Source: VBDM01 sp035317085 (GTDB lineage: Bacteria; Pseudomonadota; Gammaproteobacteria; Burkholderiales; SG8-39). Taken from it: a DNA stretch of 14,141 bases. The notes beneath the pieces are model-generated. The model did no database searches and had not been told where the DNA came from. It was given only the letters and a program-made list of their open reading frames with translations. Both the position numbers and the translations under genes were made by a program. The DNA lies in NCBI GenBank assembly GCA_035317085.1, contig DATHHS010000200.1, positions 1-14,141 on the forward strand, in the 5' to 3' direction. This document shows, piece after piece, positions 6,304 to 13,293 of the stretch (position 1 is the first letter of the stretch; each line of letters starts with the position of its first letter).

Positions 6304-6762
6304 ATGCGCGTTCTTCAATCCGAGCACCTGATGCAGATGAGCGCGGATCTGGACGATCCGCTGGTGGTCCCGGACGGCCCTGCCGGCACGCGTCGCATCC
6401 TTTACGCCAGGCGAGGAACGTTCGCCGGCGCCAGACTCCGGGGCGAGCTGCTGCCGGGCGGGGGCGACTGGGTGCTACAGCGCAGCGACGGAATTGCCGC
6501 GCTGGATATCCGCTTCGTACTCCGCACCGATGACGGACAGCTGATCTATGTCACCTGCGGCGGCTTATTCGATATCTCGCCGGAGATCCGCGAGCGCATC
6601 AGGTCCGGGGGCGAGGTCGATCCGTCCGAGTATTACTTTCGCACGGTGGTCACGTTCGAGACCGGCGCGGAGAAATATCGCTGGCTGAATCGGCTGCTGG
6701 CGGTGGGCATTGGCAGGCGGACTCCCGCCGGAATGGTGACCGAGGTCTTCGCAATCAAGTAA
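6304..6762 (+). CDS. DUF3237 (UPF0311) family protein
   Basis: This 152-residue protein matches DUF3237: an N-terminal SEHLMQMSADLDDPL, then GTFAGARLRGELLPGGGDWVLQRSDGIAALDIRFVLRTDDG, IYVTCGGLFD, and the C-terminal half YYFRTVVTFETGAEKYRWLNRLLAVGIGRRTPAGMVTEVF (pieces quoted with breaks elsewhere in the protein). The family forms beta-barrel proteins of unknown role often placed among catabolic genes of proteobacteria. The ATG at 6304 fits the usual N-terminus but lacks an obvious ribosome site. It lies 72 bp after the NTF2-like pair on the same strand and may be in the same transcript. Confidence 0.8.
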   Translation: MRVLQSEHLMQMSADLDDPLVVPDGPAGTRRILYARRGTFAGARLRGELLPGGGDWVLQRSDGIAALDIRFVLRTDDGQLIYVTCGGLFDISPEIRERIRSGGEVDPSEYYFRTVVTFETGAEKYRWLNRLLAVGIGRRTPAGMVTEVFAIK

Positions 6763-6862
6763 TATTCCCTGGGCGATCCATGCTGCGCTCCTGCGGGTCG
6801 CACCCTATCTTGAAGGGAGCCCTACAGGTGCCAAGCCCACAATGGGCACCGCCGGGGGATAG

Positions 6863-7699
6863 ATGAGCAAAGCATTGCCAGCGGTTGCAGCCGCTCTATT
6901 TTGCATTTCGCTTGCGCATGCGCAAACCGACGTGCTGATCGAAGTCGACAGGGGGCGAACGGAGGGAGTTTTCACGAAGTCCCCGGTGTTCCAGCGCGCG
7001 ATCCTGGCCAAGCCGGCCAGACCTGCCGATACGGCGCTTCTGTTTTTCCGTGGCTATCCGGGCATTGCAAGAATTCAATCCGTGGCGGACAAGCAGGCTA
7101 ACCTGCAGCCTTTCATGAGAATGAATCAACAGATTTTCGCGGAAGAAGGCATTGCGCTGGTGATCATGGATTGCCCCACCGACCAGTGGGGTGTACCCGG
7201 GCCCCGCGCGACCAGTTGCCTTGACGGCTATCGGTCGTCGAAAGAGCACGCCGACGATGTGAGAAGCGTCATCGCCAGGCTCAGAGGCGAGTACGGGTTT
7301 TCAAAGATTTTTGTGATGGGACATAGCCTCGGAACCATCAGCTCGAGGTGGCTGGCAAAGAATCTCGGCAACGAAATCGACGGCAGTATTCATTCCTCGT
7401 CGATGAACGGGCCTGATCGCCTGGGGTTTGCGACTTCGCTTTCCGGCTTTCGCTACGACACCATCGCCGCTCCGATGCTTCACGTTCACAACGAGAACGA
7501 TGCTTGTGCGAGCACGCCTTATTCGATGGTGAAGGAATATGCCGGCGAGAATCTGGTGACGGTGCGGGGCGGCGTGCCTGGAGGTGATCCCTGTGGCGCC
7601 ACTCACCTGCACTCCTTCCAGGGGCGCGAGGAGCTCGTCGTCCGATCGATCATTTCCTGGATCAAAACAGGGAAGGTAGACCGGGTGATCGGGGAATGA
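6863..7699 (+). CDS. Exported alpha/beta hydrolase family protein
   Basis: This 278-residue protein begins with a signal peptide (MSKALPAVAAALFCISLAHA, cleavage after residue 20). The alpha/beta-hydrolase triad is readable: nucleophile Ser155 in the elbow GHSLG, the acid Asp213 in HNENDACAS, and His248 or His250 in GATHLHSFQGRE. LLFFRGYPG near residue 60 gives the oxyanion-hole strand. Four cysteines in the mature protein (104, 119, 215, 244) include one beside the catalytic acid and one just before the catalytic histidine, consistent with periplasmic disulfides. The substrate is unknown; esterase or lipase-like action is the family expectation. The start has a GGGGGAT ribosome site just upstream. 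It overlaps the DUF2007 gene by ATGA, implying translational coupling. Confidence 0.82.
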   Translation: MSKALPAVAAALFCISLAHAQTDVLIEVDRGRTEGVFTKSPVFQRAILAKPARPADTALLFFRGYPGIARIQSVADKQANLQPFMRMNQQIFAEEGIALVIMDCPTDQWGVPGPRATSCLDGYRSSKEHADDVRSVIARLRGEYGFSKIFVMGHSLGTISSRWLAKNLGNEIDGSIHSSSMNGPDRLGFATSLSGFRYDTIAAPMLHVHNENDACASTPYSMVKEYAGENLVTVRGGVPGGDPCGATHLHSFQGREELVVRSIISWIKTGKVDRVIGE

Positions 7700-7953
7700 T
7701 GAGGATCGTCTTTCTGACTGCGAATTGGATGGAGGCACAACTGGTCGCCGGGCTCCTCGAGGGCAACGGCTTGAAACCGCTTCTCCTGGATGCCGAACTG
7801 AGCCGGATGAATGCGTTTTACACGGGCGCCGTCGGAAATATCAAGGTAGCTGTCCCGGAGGACCAATTCGACGACGCCCAGGCAGTCCTCCAGGAATACC
7901 GTGGAAAACAGGGTCTGGACCCCAACTATGGAAGTCCTTCCGCTTTTGCGTAG
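7696..7953 (+). CDS. DUF2007 family small protein
   Basis: This 85-residue protein matches the DUF2007 putative signal-transducing family: MRIVFLTANWMEAQLVAGLLEGNGL..., a mid-section NAFYTGAVGNIKVAVPEDQFDDAQAVLQEY, and a short tail. The family fold resembles PII-like ferredoxin-type beta-alpha-beta units and is found fused to or beside signalling and zinc-ribbon proteins; its role is unproven. The ATG at 7696 overlaps the preceding stop (ATGA); a second ATG follows at 7699. Being coupled to an exported hydrolase gene is odd for a cytoplasmic signalling-like protein. Confidence 0.82.
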   Translation: MMRIVFLTANWMEAQLVAGLLEGNGLKPLLLDAELSRMNAFYTGAVGNIKVAVPEDQFDDAQAVLQEYRGKQGLDPNYGSPSAFA

Positions 7954-8003
7954 CAAAGTACCTGCCTTGATGCAAGAAAAGGCGGACAAACTACGGCGCT
8001 GGA

Positions 8004-8009
8004 TATAAT
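8004..8009 (+). promoter_or_regulatory. Probable -10 box (TATAAT) for the TPR-protein gene
   Basis: A perfect TATAAT lies 40 bp before the ATG at 8050 in a locally AT-richer gap (7954-8049). There is no good -35 hexamer at 16-18 bp spacing, and a TG lies one base off the extended -10 position. It suggests the TPR gene is transcribed separately from the upstream DUF2007 gene. Confidence 0.45.
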
Positions 8010-8049
8010 TTCGTACAACAACTGCCCAACATAGGGCTGGGGGGGCGAA

Positions 8050-8790
8050 ATGCCAATCATCGGGGCAATCGTAGTTCTGATTCAATTCTGCTTCGCATTT
8101 CACGTTCTGAAGACCGGCCGCGCCTATTGGTGGATATTCATCATCATGGGCTTCCCCGTGATGGGCTGCGTCATCTACTACTTTGTCGAAGTATTTCCGG
8201 GTTCGCGCGAACAACGCCGCGCAAACAAGGCGGCGCGCACACTCGCGCGGGTATTGCAGCCGGATGCCGAGCTCAGGAAGCGGGCCGAAGAGCTCGAAAT
8301 CTGCGGCAGCGTGGACAACAAGATCGCTCTCGCCGCGGAATGCATGAACCATCAGATGTACGCCGAGGCCGCGAAGCTGTATGAGAGCTGCCTTCAGGGA
8401 GCGTTCGCTTCCGACGGCGCCGTTCTCTTCGGACTGGCCCGGGCCGCGGTAGAGGGCCGGGAGTGGGACAAGGCAAGTACGGCGCTGGCCCGGCTCAAGG
8501 CAGCCGCACCCAGGACACGGCCTCTGGAAGTCCGCCTGCTCGAGGCCAGGGTGCTGGAAGGACGCGGGCAGACGGACGCCGCCCTGGAAGCCTTTCGCAC
8601 CCTGATTCCGGTGTTTGTCGGGCTCGAAGCCCGTTTTCGCTATGGCGACCTGCTATTGCGCCTCGGCAAAAACGAAGCGGCGATGGACATGTTCAACGAA
8701 GTCATGAAGCACGCAAAACGCTTCGCGTCGTCCGTCGAGGACGAGGAACGCTGGGCTTCGGCTGCCAGACAGGCTATCGGCAGCTCTTAG
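8050..8790 (+). CDS. Membrane-anchored tetratricopeptide-repeat protein (COG4700-like)
   Basis: This 246-residue protein starts with two hydrophobic segments (about residues 3-20 and 25-47; the second contains WWIFIIMGFPVMGCVIYYFVEVFP), resembling the short PLDc_N-type membrane anchor. A basic linker (REQRRANKAARTLARVL) leads to a soluble helical region of divergent TPR units: residues about 88-118 (KIALAAECMNHQMYAEAAKLYE), 122-152 (AVLFGLARAAVEGREWDKAST), 158-188 and 192-222 (FRYGDLLLRLGKNEAAMDMF). This is the arrangement of the uncharacterised COG4700 proteins. A cytoplasmic scaffolding role at the inner membrane is likely. GGGGGG about 5 nt before the ATG may serve as the ribosome site. 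The gene converges on the amidohydrolase gene. Confidence 0.78.
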   Translation: MPIIGAIVVLIQFCFAFHVLKTGRAYWWIFIIMGFPVMGCVIYYFVEVFPGSREQRRANKAARTLARVLQPDAELRKRAEELEICGSVDNKIALAAECMNHQMYAEAAKLYESCLQGAFASDGAVLFGLARAAVEGREWDKASTALARLKAAAPRTRPLEVRLLEARVLEGRGQTDAALEAFRTLIPVFVGLEARFRYGDLLLRLGKNEAAMDMFNEVMKHAKRFASSVEDEERWASAARQAIGSS

Positions 8791-8866
8791 CTCGATCCAA
8801 TCGACGAGAAACGAAAGCGCGGATTGAAGGACGCCGCAACCCGGCATTTCGCATCGAGCGCCGCGC

Positions 8867-10846
8867 TCAAAACACCCCGCAACCGCAAGCGTCCCACCCT
8901 CCCCCGTCGACGATCAGCTGCGGCTGCGAGAATGCACGCGCCATCTGCTGCGCCTGCAGTTCCGCGCGCTTGTAGTACTCGCCATACTGGCGCACCGGCA
9001 GCCAGTCCTGGGAAACCGGCGGGAGCGGCGGCGCGAGGCGCGAAAACGAACCCGCGCCGTAGACGACCTTGCCGCCGACCATGGTCATCACCGATTCGAT
9101 GTCCTTGATACCGTCCACCGCGACATTGAAGTAGTCGGCGGAGAGGATAGCCAGGTCGGCGAACTTACCGGGTTCCAGCGTGCCCTTCTTGCCTTCCTCG
9201 CCTGAAATCCAGGCACCGCCCGACGTAAACAGGCGCAGCGCTTCGCTGCGGTCCAGAAGATTCCTGTCGCCCTGCAGCTTCGCGCCGCCCAGCGTCTTGC
9301 CCGTCACCAGCCAGTGCAGCCCGATCCAGGGGTTGTAGCTGGTCGCGCGGTTCGCGTCGGTGCCGCAAGCGAGCGGAATCCCCATCTCGCGGATGCGTGC
9401 GATCGGCGGCGCGTCGGCCGCGGCCTGCGTCCCGTATTTCTTGAGAAAGGCCTCGCCGTCGAGGGACATGCGGTTCTGGATGTCGATCGAGCCGCCCAGC
9501 GCCGCCAGGCGCTCGAGCGTTTTCGGCTGTAGGGTTTCGCAGTGATCGAGCCCCCAGCGCAAATTCCTCAACGGAATCTCGCGGTTCACCTGTTCGAGCA
9601 CGTCCAGCACGCGGCTCGCCGAAGCATCGAAGCTGGTGTGCTGGCGGAAAGGCCAGCCCTGCTCGACGATGTACTTCACCACCGCGGTGAGATTTTTCTC
9701 CATCACGCCGGGCGGCGGCACCGGGTAGTCCTTGGCGAAGTTGGCCACGTCGCCGGCCGCGTAAAGAATGTATTCGCCCGTACCTATCATGCGGTAGTAG
9801 TCGTTGCCCTGGCCGTACTTCACCAGCTTCGACCACGCCGTGTAGTTCTCGAGCTCCTTGCCCGGCGCCTGCGCGAACAGCGTGTAGCCGATGCGTAGCG
9901 TCATCTGCCCGTCGGCGGCGAGCTTGGCGATCGCCGCGTAGTTGTCCGGATAGTTCTGGCCGCCGCCGCCCGCATCGATCACGCTCGTGATCCCCAGCCG
10001 GTTGTGCTCGCGCATGAAGTGGCGCGTGGACAGGATCTGGTCCTCGGGAGAAAGCCGCGGGATGCGCAACCACACGGAAACCAGGCTCGCGAGGCTGGTG
10101 GTCGACATCACCAGGCCCGTAGGATTGCCCGAGGCGTCGCGCTCTATCGTCCCGCCGAACATGTTGGGCGTGTCCTTGTTCCACCCGAGCGCGCGGATCC
10201 CGGCGCGATTGAGCCAGGCGCGATCGTACAGATGCATGATCATGCACGGCGTATCGCCGGTCGCCGCGTTGATTTCCTCGAGCGTCGGGTAGCGCTGCTC
10301 GGCGAACTGCGCCCAGGTCCAGCCGCCGATTACCTGCACCCAGTGCGGCGCGGGCGTGCGCTGCGCCTGCTCGCGCACGCGGCGCATGCCTTCTGCGAGC
10401 GATGGCACGCCGTCCCAGCGCACCTCGTTCGTGTAGGTCAGCCCGCCGCGGATGAAATGCGTATGCCCGTCGTTCAGACCCGGGATGACGGTGCGGCCCT
10501 CTGCGTCTATCACCTGCGTATTGGGGCCGCGCAGGCCTTCGACGTCCGCCGCGGAGCCGATGGCAACAATGTTACCGCCGCGAATCGCGATCGCGCTCGC
10601 CGCCGGCGCTCGCGGATTCAAGGTGGCGATGCGGCCGTTGGTGATGATCGTGTCGGCCGGACTGCTGTCTTGCATGAGAGGCATCGCGCAGCCGCCGAGA
10701 ACGCTGATGCCGGTGAATCCCGCCGTCGCCGCCAGCGTGTCTTTCAGGAAGTCGCGCCGGCCGAAGTCGACCGCGTTGCGCGTCGCTCCCGGACCGCACG
10801 ACAAATGAGTACAGCCGAAATCCCCGCATCCGTTCGACGCTGCCAT
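8867..10846 (-). CDS. Amidohydrolase family protein (YtcJ/COG1574-like) with twin-arginine lipoprotein-type signal
   Basis: This 659-residue metal-dependent amidohydrolase has the standard layout: an N-terminal small beta domain (TIITNGRIATLNP..., residues 65-122), the metal motif VIPGLNDGHTHF with His128 and His130, a long TIM barrel ending ACGTDAN, and a C-terminal KGTLEPGKFADLAILSADYF segment closing the beta sandwich. YtcJ-like enzymes cleave N-formyl, amide or related C-N bonds. The N-terminus holds Arg30-Arg31 (GRRDFLKDTLAATAGFTG) followed by LGGC with Cys53, so Tat export with possible lipidation is predicted. Ahead of this lies a 29-residue extension with Cys7, Cys12 and Cys17, and the last residues are ACGCGVF. 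The ATG at 10846 is preceded by AAGGAGGAG. The gene follows the SDR gene on the same strand after 161 bp and probably has its own promoter. Substrate unknown. Confidence 0.9.
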   Translation of the reverse strand: MAASNGCGDFGCTHLSCGPGATRNAVDFGRRDFLKDTLAATAGFTGISVLGGCAMPLMQDSSPADTIITNGRIATLNPRAPAASAIAIRGGNIVAIGSAADVEGLRGPNTQVIDAEGRTVIPGLNDGHTHFIRGGLTYTNEVRWDGVPSLAEGMRRVREQAQRTPAPHWVQVIGGWTWAQFAEQRYPTLEEINAATGDTPCMIMHLYDRAWLNRAGIRALGWNKDTPNMFGGTIERDASGNPTGLVMSTTSLASLVSVWLRIPRLSPEDQILSTRHFMREHNRLGITSVIDAGGGGQNYPDNYAAIAKLAADGQMTLRIGYTLFAQAPGKELENYTAWSKLVKYGQGNDYYRMIGTGEYILYAAGDVANFAKDYPVPPPGVMEKNLTAVVKYIVEQGWPFRQHTSFDASASRVLDVLEQVNREIPLRNLRWGLDHCETLQPKTLERLAALGGSIDIQNRMSLDGEAFLKKYGTQAAADAPPIARIREMGIPLACGTDANRATSYNPWIGLHWLVTGKTLGGAKLQGDRNLLDRSEALRLFTSGGAWISGEEGKKGTLEPGKFADLAILSADYFNVAVDGIKDIESVMTMVGGKVVYGAGSFSRLAPPLPPVSQDWLPVRQYGEYYKRAELQAQQMARAFSQPQLIVDGGGWDACGCGVF

Positions 10847-10860
10847 GTTCTCCTCCTTGT

Positions 10861-10937
10861 GACCGGTTCGTTCATTGGAATTTTTCGCACGCTAGCGCGT
10901 ATCGGGAAAAAACTATACACCGTGGAGAGACCGGTTT
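10861..10937 (-). promoter_or_regulatory. Upstream region of the amidohydrolase gene: possible -10 and repeated GACCGGTT
   Basis: Within the 161-bp gap before the amidohydrolase gene, the minus strand carries TATAGT (complement of 10912-10917), a plausible -10 box without a convincing -35. The sequence GACCGGTT, which contains the palindrome ACCGGT, occurs twice, at 10861-10868 and 10929-10936, on either side of this box. That could be a paired operator or chance in GC-rich DNA. The rest of the gap shows nothing further. Confidence 0.3.
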
Positions 10938-11007
10938 GGCGGAGGATTTCTGCGTGGGCAGCATCCCATTCGCACCGATCCGGCGTCCGCCGTTCCGAAA
11001 ATCCGCT

Positions 11008-11682
11008 TCACCAGGGCACTTCGGATCCGTCGTGGTTGAAGAACCTGCCGGATTTCTCGGGAGACAGGCCGGCGAGGACTTTCCGCATGCCGCGGATCGA
11101 GCTTTCCGGTGCAAGCGGCGCGCCCTTCCCGCCCATGTCGGTGCGCACCCAGCCCGGGGTGAGCGAGACCACGGTGATGCCGCGCGGCGCAAGAGCGGCC
11201 GAGAGCCCCTTGCCGAAGGCGTTGAGTGCGGCCTTGCTCGAGGCGTAGAAGTAATCGCCTCCGCGCATTTCGGCGATCGAGCCGAGCCGGCTCGACATCA
11301 TCGCGATGATCCTCTGCTCGCTCGCCGCGACGTTTTCCAGCAAGGCCTCGGTCACGGCGGCGGGCCCCAGGAGATTCACGCGCAATACTTCTTCCCAGGC
11401 CGCGTAATCGAATTTCCCGGGCTTCATGCCGCGCGGACCGTAGATGCCGGCATTGCAGATGAGCACGTCGACCGGCACGCCCTTCAGGCTGGCGGCCAGG
11501 CGCGCGATCGACTTGCGGTCGGTGACGTCGGCGATATGCGCTTCGGCGCCGAGCCCGGCCAGCGCGGCCTTCGCTTTCGCTTCGCGCACGCTGCCGATGA
11601 CCTTCCAGCCGTCCGCGGCGTACTGCCGCGCGAACTCGAGGCCGAGTCCGCGGCCGGCACCGGTGATGAGGACCGTCGGCAT
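11008..11682 (-). CDS. Short-chain dehydrogenase/reductase (SDR) family oxidoreductase
   Basis: This is a 224-residue classical SDR that reduces or oxidises a carbonyl/alcohol with NAD(P). It shows the Rossmann motif TGAGRGLG (residues 7-14), ADVTD (51-55) for the adenine pocket, CNAGIYG (Asn77-Gly79), RVNLLG, the catalytic region MMSSRLGS (Ser130/131) and YASSK (Tyr146, Lys150), and PGWVRTDMGG after it. Arg33 after strand 2 (GSVRE) hints at NADP preference, which is inference. I start it at the ATG at 11682, which gives the usual MPTVLITGAGRG N-terminus; a GTG at 11718 would overlap the upstream gene. The ATG is 11 nt after the dienelactone-hydrolase stop, so these are one operon. Confidence 0.88.
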   Translation of the reverse strand: MPTVLITGAGRGLGLEFARQYAADGWKVIGSVREAKAKAALAGLGAEAHIADVTDRKSIARLAASLKGVPVDVLICNAGIYGPRGMKPGKFDYAAWEEVLRVNLLGPAAVTEALLENVAASEQRIIAMMSSRLGSIAEMRGGDYFYASSKAALNAFGKGLSAALAPRGITVVSLTPGWVRTDMGGKGAPLAPESSIRGMRKVLAGLSPEKSGRFFNHDGSEVPW

Positions 11683-11693
11683 GCGCGGCCGGG

Positions 11694-12590
11694 CTACGCC
11701 AGGTACTTCCCGAACCACGCGAGCGTCTCGCCCCAGGCGGCCTTGGCCGCCGCGGCGTCGTAGCGCGCGCCGGTGTCGTTGTGAAACGCGTGATCGACGT
11801 TCGGATACACGATCTTGCGAAAGGTCTTGTCGTTCTTTTTCATGGCCGCCTCGATCGCCGGGATGTTCTGGTTGACGCGTTCGTCGCGCCCTGCGTAGAT
11901 GGCCAGCACCGCCGCGCCTATCCCGGGCGCCTCCGCCTCCGGCACCGGCACGCCGTAGAAAGGGACGGCGGCCCGCAGGGCGGGCATGCCCGCCGCGACG
12001 CGCCAGGTCACGCCGCCGCCGAAACAGAACCCGACCATGCCGACGCGGTCCCCGCGCGCCGCGGGCTGGGACTTCGCGTAGGCGAGTCCGCTCCTGAAAT
12101 CCTGCACGTGGCGCGCCGGGGGCGCCTTGCCGAGCAGCCCGGGAATCGCCTCGAAATCGTGCAGGCCGGTGCCGCCTTCGCGCGAAAGCAGATCGACGGC
12201 AAGACCGACATAACCCGCCTTCGCCGCGCGCCGCGTGACGTCTTCGATATGGCGCGTGAGGCCGCGGTTTTCGTGGCAGACGAGGACGATCGGGAACCGC
12301 CCGGACTGCGCCGGCCGCGCGAGGTACCCGGAAAGCCGCACGCCTTCGCCGGGAAATTCCGCGATCCCGGCGACGATGGCCGGGTCGTCCGGCGCGACCA
12401 GCGGCGCCGTACTCGGCGGCGCCTTTGAGCCCGCGGCAGGAGCACCCTGCCCATGCGCCTCCAGTATCTGCGCCGCGAGCACCGCCCCGGTGAGGCCTGC
12501 GATCGCTTTCAGTGCCTCGCGGCGCGACAGCCGCCCCTCCTCGTAATCCTCGACAGCTTCTTCCACCAGATAACGCTGCAGATCGTTCAC
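11694..12590 (-). CDS. Dienelactone hydrolase family protein with twin-arginine-like N-terminus
   Basis: This 298-residue alpha/beta hydrolase belongs to the dienelactone hydrolase family. The catalytic Cys189 is in GFCFGGG, Asp236 in YAGRDERVN and His267 in NVDHAFHND; Glu107 in CHENRG corresponds to the glutamate that primes the nucleophile in DLH. Ahead of the domain lies a leader with Arg23-Arg24 (LSRREALKAIAGLTG) followed by a hydrophobic stretch to about residue 42, so Tat export is plausible; true catechol-pathway DLH is cytoplasmic and lacks it. I chose the GTG at 12590 because AAGGAG (complement of 12597-12602) is 6 nt upstream; a longer frame to 12647 would be translated out of the inverted repeat there. 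The gene is followed closely by the SDR gene. Substrate not determined; esters or lactones are likely. Confidence 0.87.
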   Translation of the reverse strand: MNDLQRYLVEEAVEDYEEGRLSRREALKAIAGLTGAVLAAQILEAHGQGAPAAGSKAPPSTAPLVAPDDPAIVAGIAEFPGEGVRLSGYLARPAQSGRFPIVLVCHENRGLTRHIEDVTRRAAKAGYVGLAVDLLSREGGTGLHDFEAIPGLLGKAPPARHVQDFRSGLAYAKSQPAARGDRVGMVGFCFGGGVTWRVAAGMPALRAAVPFYGVPVPEAEAPGIGAAVLAIYAGRDERVNQNIPAIEAAMKKNDKTFRKIVYPNVDHAFHNDTGARYDAAAAKAAWGETLAWFGKYLA

Positions 12591-12613
12591 GATCTTCTCC
12601 TTGGTCAAATTAG

Positions 12614-12696
12614 AACCGGGGACAGACCACCATTTTCCTTGACGCAAGTGCGTGAAGAATAATGGAAGGACCGAAAATGGTGGTCTGTCCCCGGTT
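12614..12696. repeat. 24-bp perfect inverted repeat (GGGGACAGACCACC type)
   Basis: The arm AACCGGGGACAGACCACCAT... (12614-12637) is repeated exactly as its reverse complement at 12673-12696, with a 35-nt centre that itself holds the small hairpin ACGCA/TGCGT (12642-12653). Repeats carrying GGGGACAGACCAC are scattered in many betaproteobacterial genomes and resemble the target palindromes of REP-associated Y1 transposases; none is coded here. The element fills nearly all of the 109-bp gap between the SnoaL-like stop (12700-12702) and the dienelactone-hydrolase gene, ending 11 nt before that gene's ribosome site. As RNA it would form a very stable hairpin, able to cause partial termination or mRNA processing inside the operon. 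Confidence 0.85.
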
Positions 12697-12699
12697 TCA

Positions 12700-13293
12700 T
12701 TATAGTTTCGCCCGCAGCCAGGCTTGCGCCTCCCGAAGAAAATTTTCCAGCGCCTCGCCGCGCGCGGTCGGCAGGTTCGGATTCACCTGGGCGCCGTTGC
12801 GCGTCTGCAGATAGGCCAGATGCCGGTAGCCTTCGGGAAAGCGCTCGAGCAGCGCGCGGTCGAGCGATATCACGGCGCCCGGAACGACCGGATCGATGCG
12901 GTCCTTTTCGTAAATCACCGAGCGTTTGGAGATGCGCCAGACGCCGTCGCGCCTTTCCACCCGGTCGAAGAAGCGGCCGATGCACAGCGCATCGACCTCG
13001 ACGCCTTCGAGCCTGGAACGCACGCTGATCGACATCCGGGTCTGCGCGAGCGCGCGCGCGCCGTTGATCTCCGCGACCGTGCCGCCGAGAAAATGCTGCG
13101 AGCGCGATCCCTTGCGCCACGACGCCTGGCAGGCTTCGATAAAATCGTCGAAAGTCCCGTCGAACCACGTGGCGGTCATGGTGGCGCCGGGGTGCGCGGT
13201 GCCGCGCAGGTTTTCCCAGTCGCCGGTGTCACGCGCCAGCGCCCATCGCTGCGCGAGCGCGGCGATGGCGAGCTGGTCCTGGAGATCCGGCAT
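12700..13293 (-). CDS. SnoaL-like (NTF2-fold) domain protein
   Basis: This 197-residue protein opens MPDLQDQLAIAALAQRWALA, the helix typical of the SnoaL_4 group, followed by RDTGDWENLRGTAHPGATM, a beta region with FDDFIEACQ and GSRSQHFLGGT (His67), and strands MSISVRSRLEG, CIGRFFDRVER and VWRISKRSVIYEKD. Related proteins act as dehydratases, isomerases or small subunits of ring-hydroxylating oxygenases; the C-terminal 60 residues go beyond the core fold. I start it at the ATG at 13293, which overlaps the stop of the Bug receptor gene as TAATG and gives the family's usual N-terminus. The overlap implies translational coupling, so the protein probably acts on the imported compound or its product. 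The reaction is unknown. Confidence 0.82.
   Translation of the reverse strand: MPDLQDQLAIAALAQRWALARDTGDWENLRGTAHPGATMTATWFDGTFDDFIEACQASWRKGSRSQHFLGGTVAEINGARALAQTRMSISVRSRLEGVEVDALCIGRFFDRVERRDGVWRISKRSVIYEKDRIDPVVPGAVISLDRALLERFPEGYRHLAYLQTRNGAQVNPNLPTARGEALENFLREAQAWLRAKL

Noticed and set aside
6827..6850. GGTGCC/GGCACC hairpin just before the exported hydrolase gene
   Set aside because: The stem is only 6 bp with a 12-nt loop; it could affect translation, but such stems are expected by chance in GC-rich DNA.
8790..8859. GCTCGAT/ATCGAGC inverted repeat between the convergent TPR and amidohydrolase genes
   Set aside because: Seven bases with a 56-nt loop and no T-tract; too weak to call a terminator.
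9165..10247. Long second minus-strand frame inside the amidohydrolase gene
   Set aside because: It is an out-of-frame reading of the same gene, with arginine- and alanine-rich composition and no recognisable motifs.
10981..10992. CGGCGTCCGCCG palindrome after the SDR stop
   Set aside because: Very short stem without a T-tract; not supported as a terminator.
10004..11248. Long plus-strand frame spanning the amidohydrolase and SDR genes
   Set aside because: It crosses an intergenic promoter region and two well-supported genes on the other strand; composition is that of an antisense shadow.
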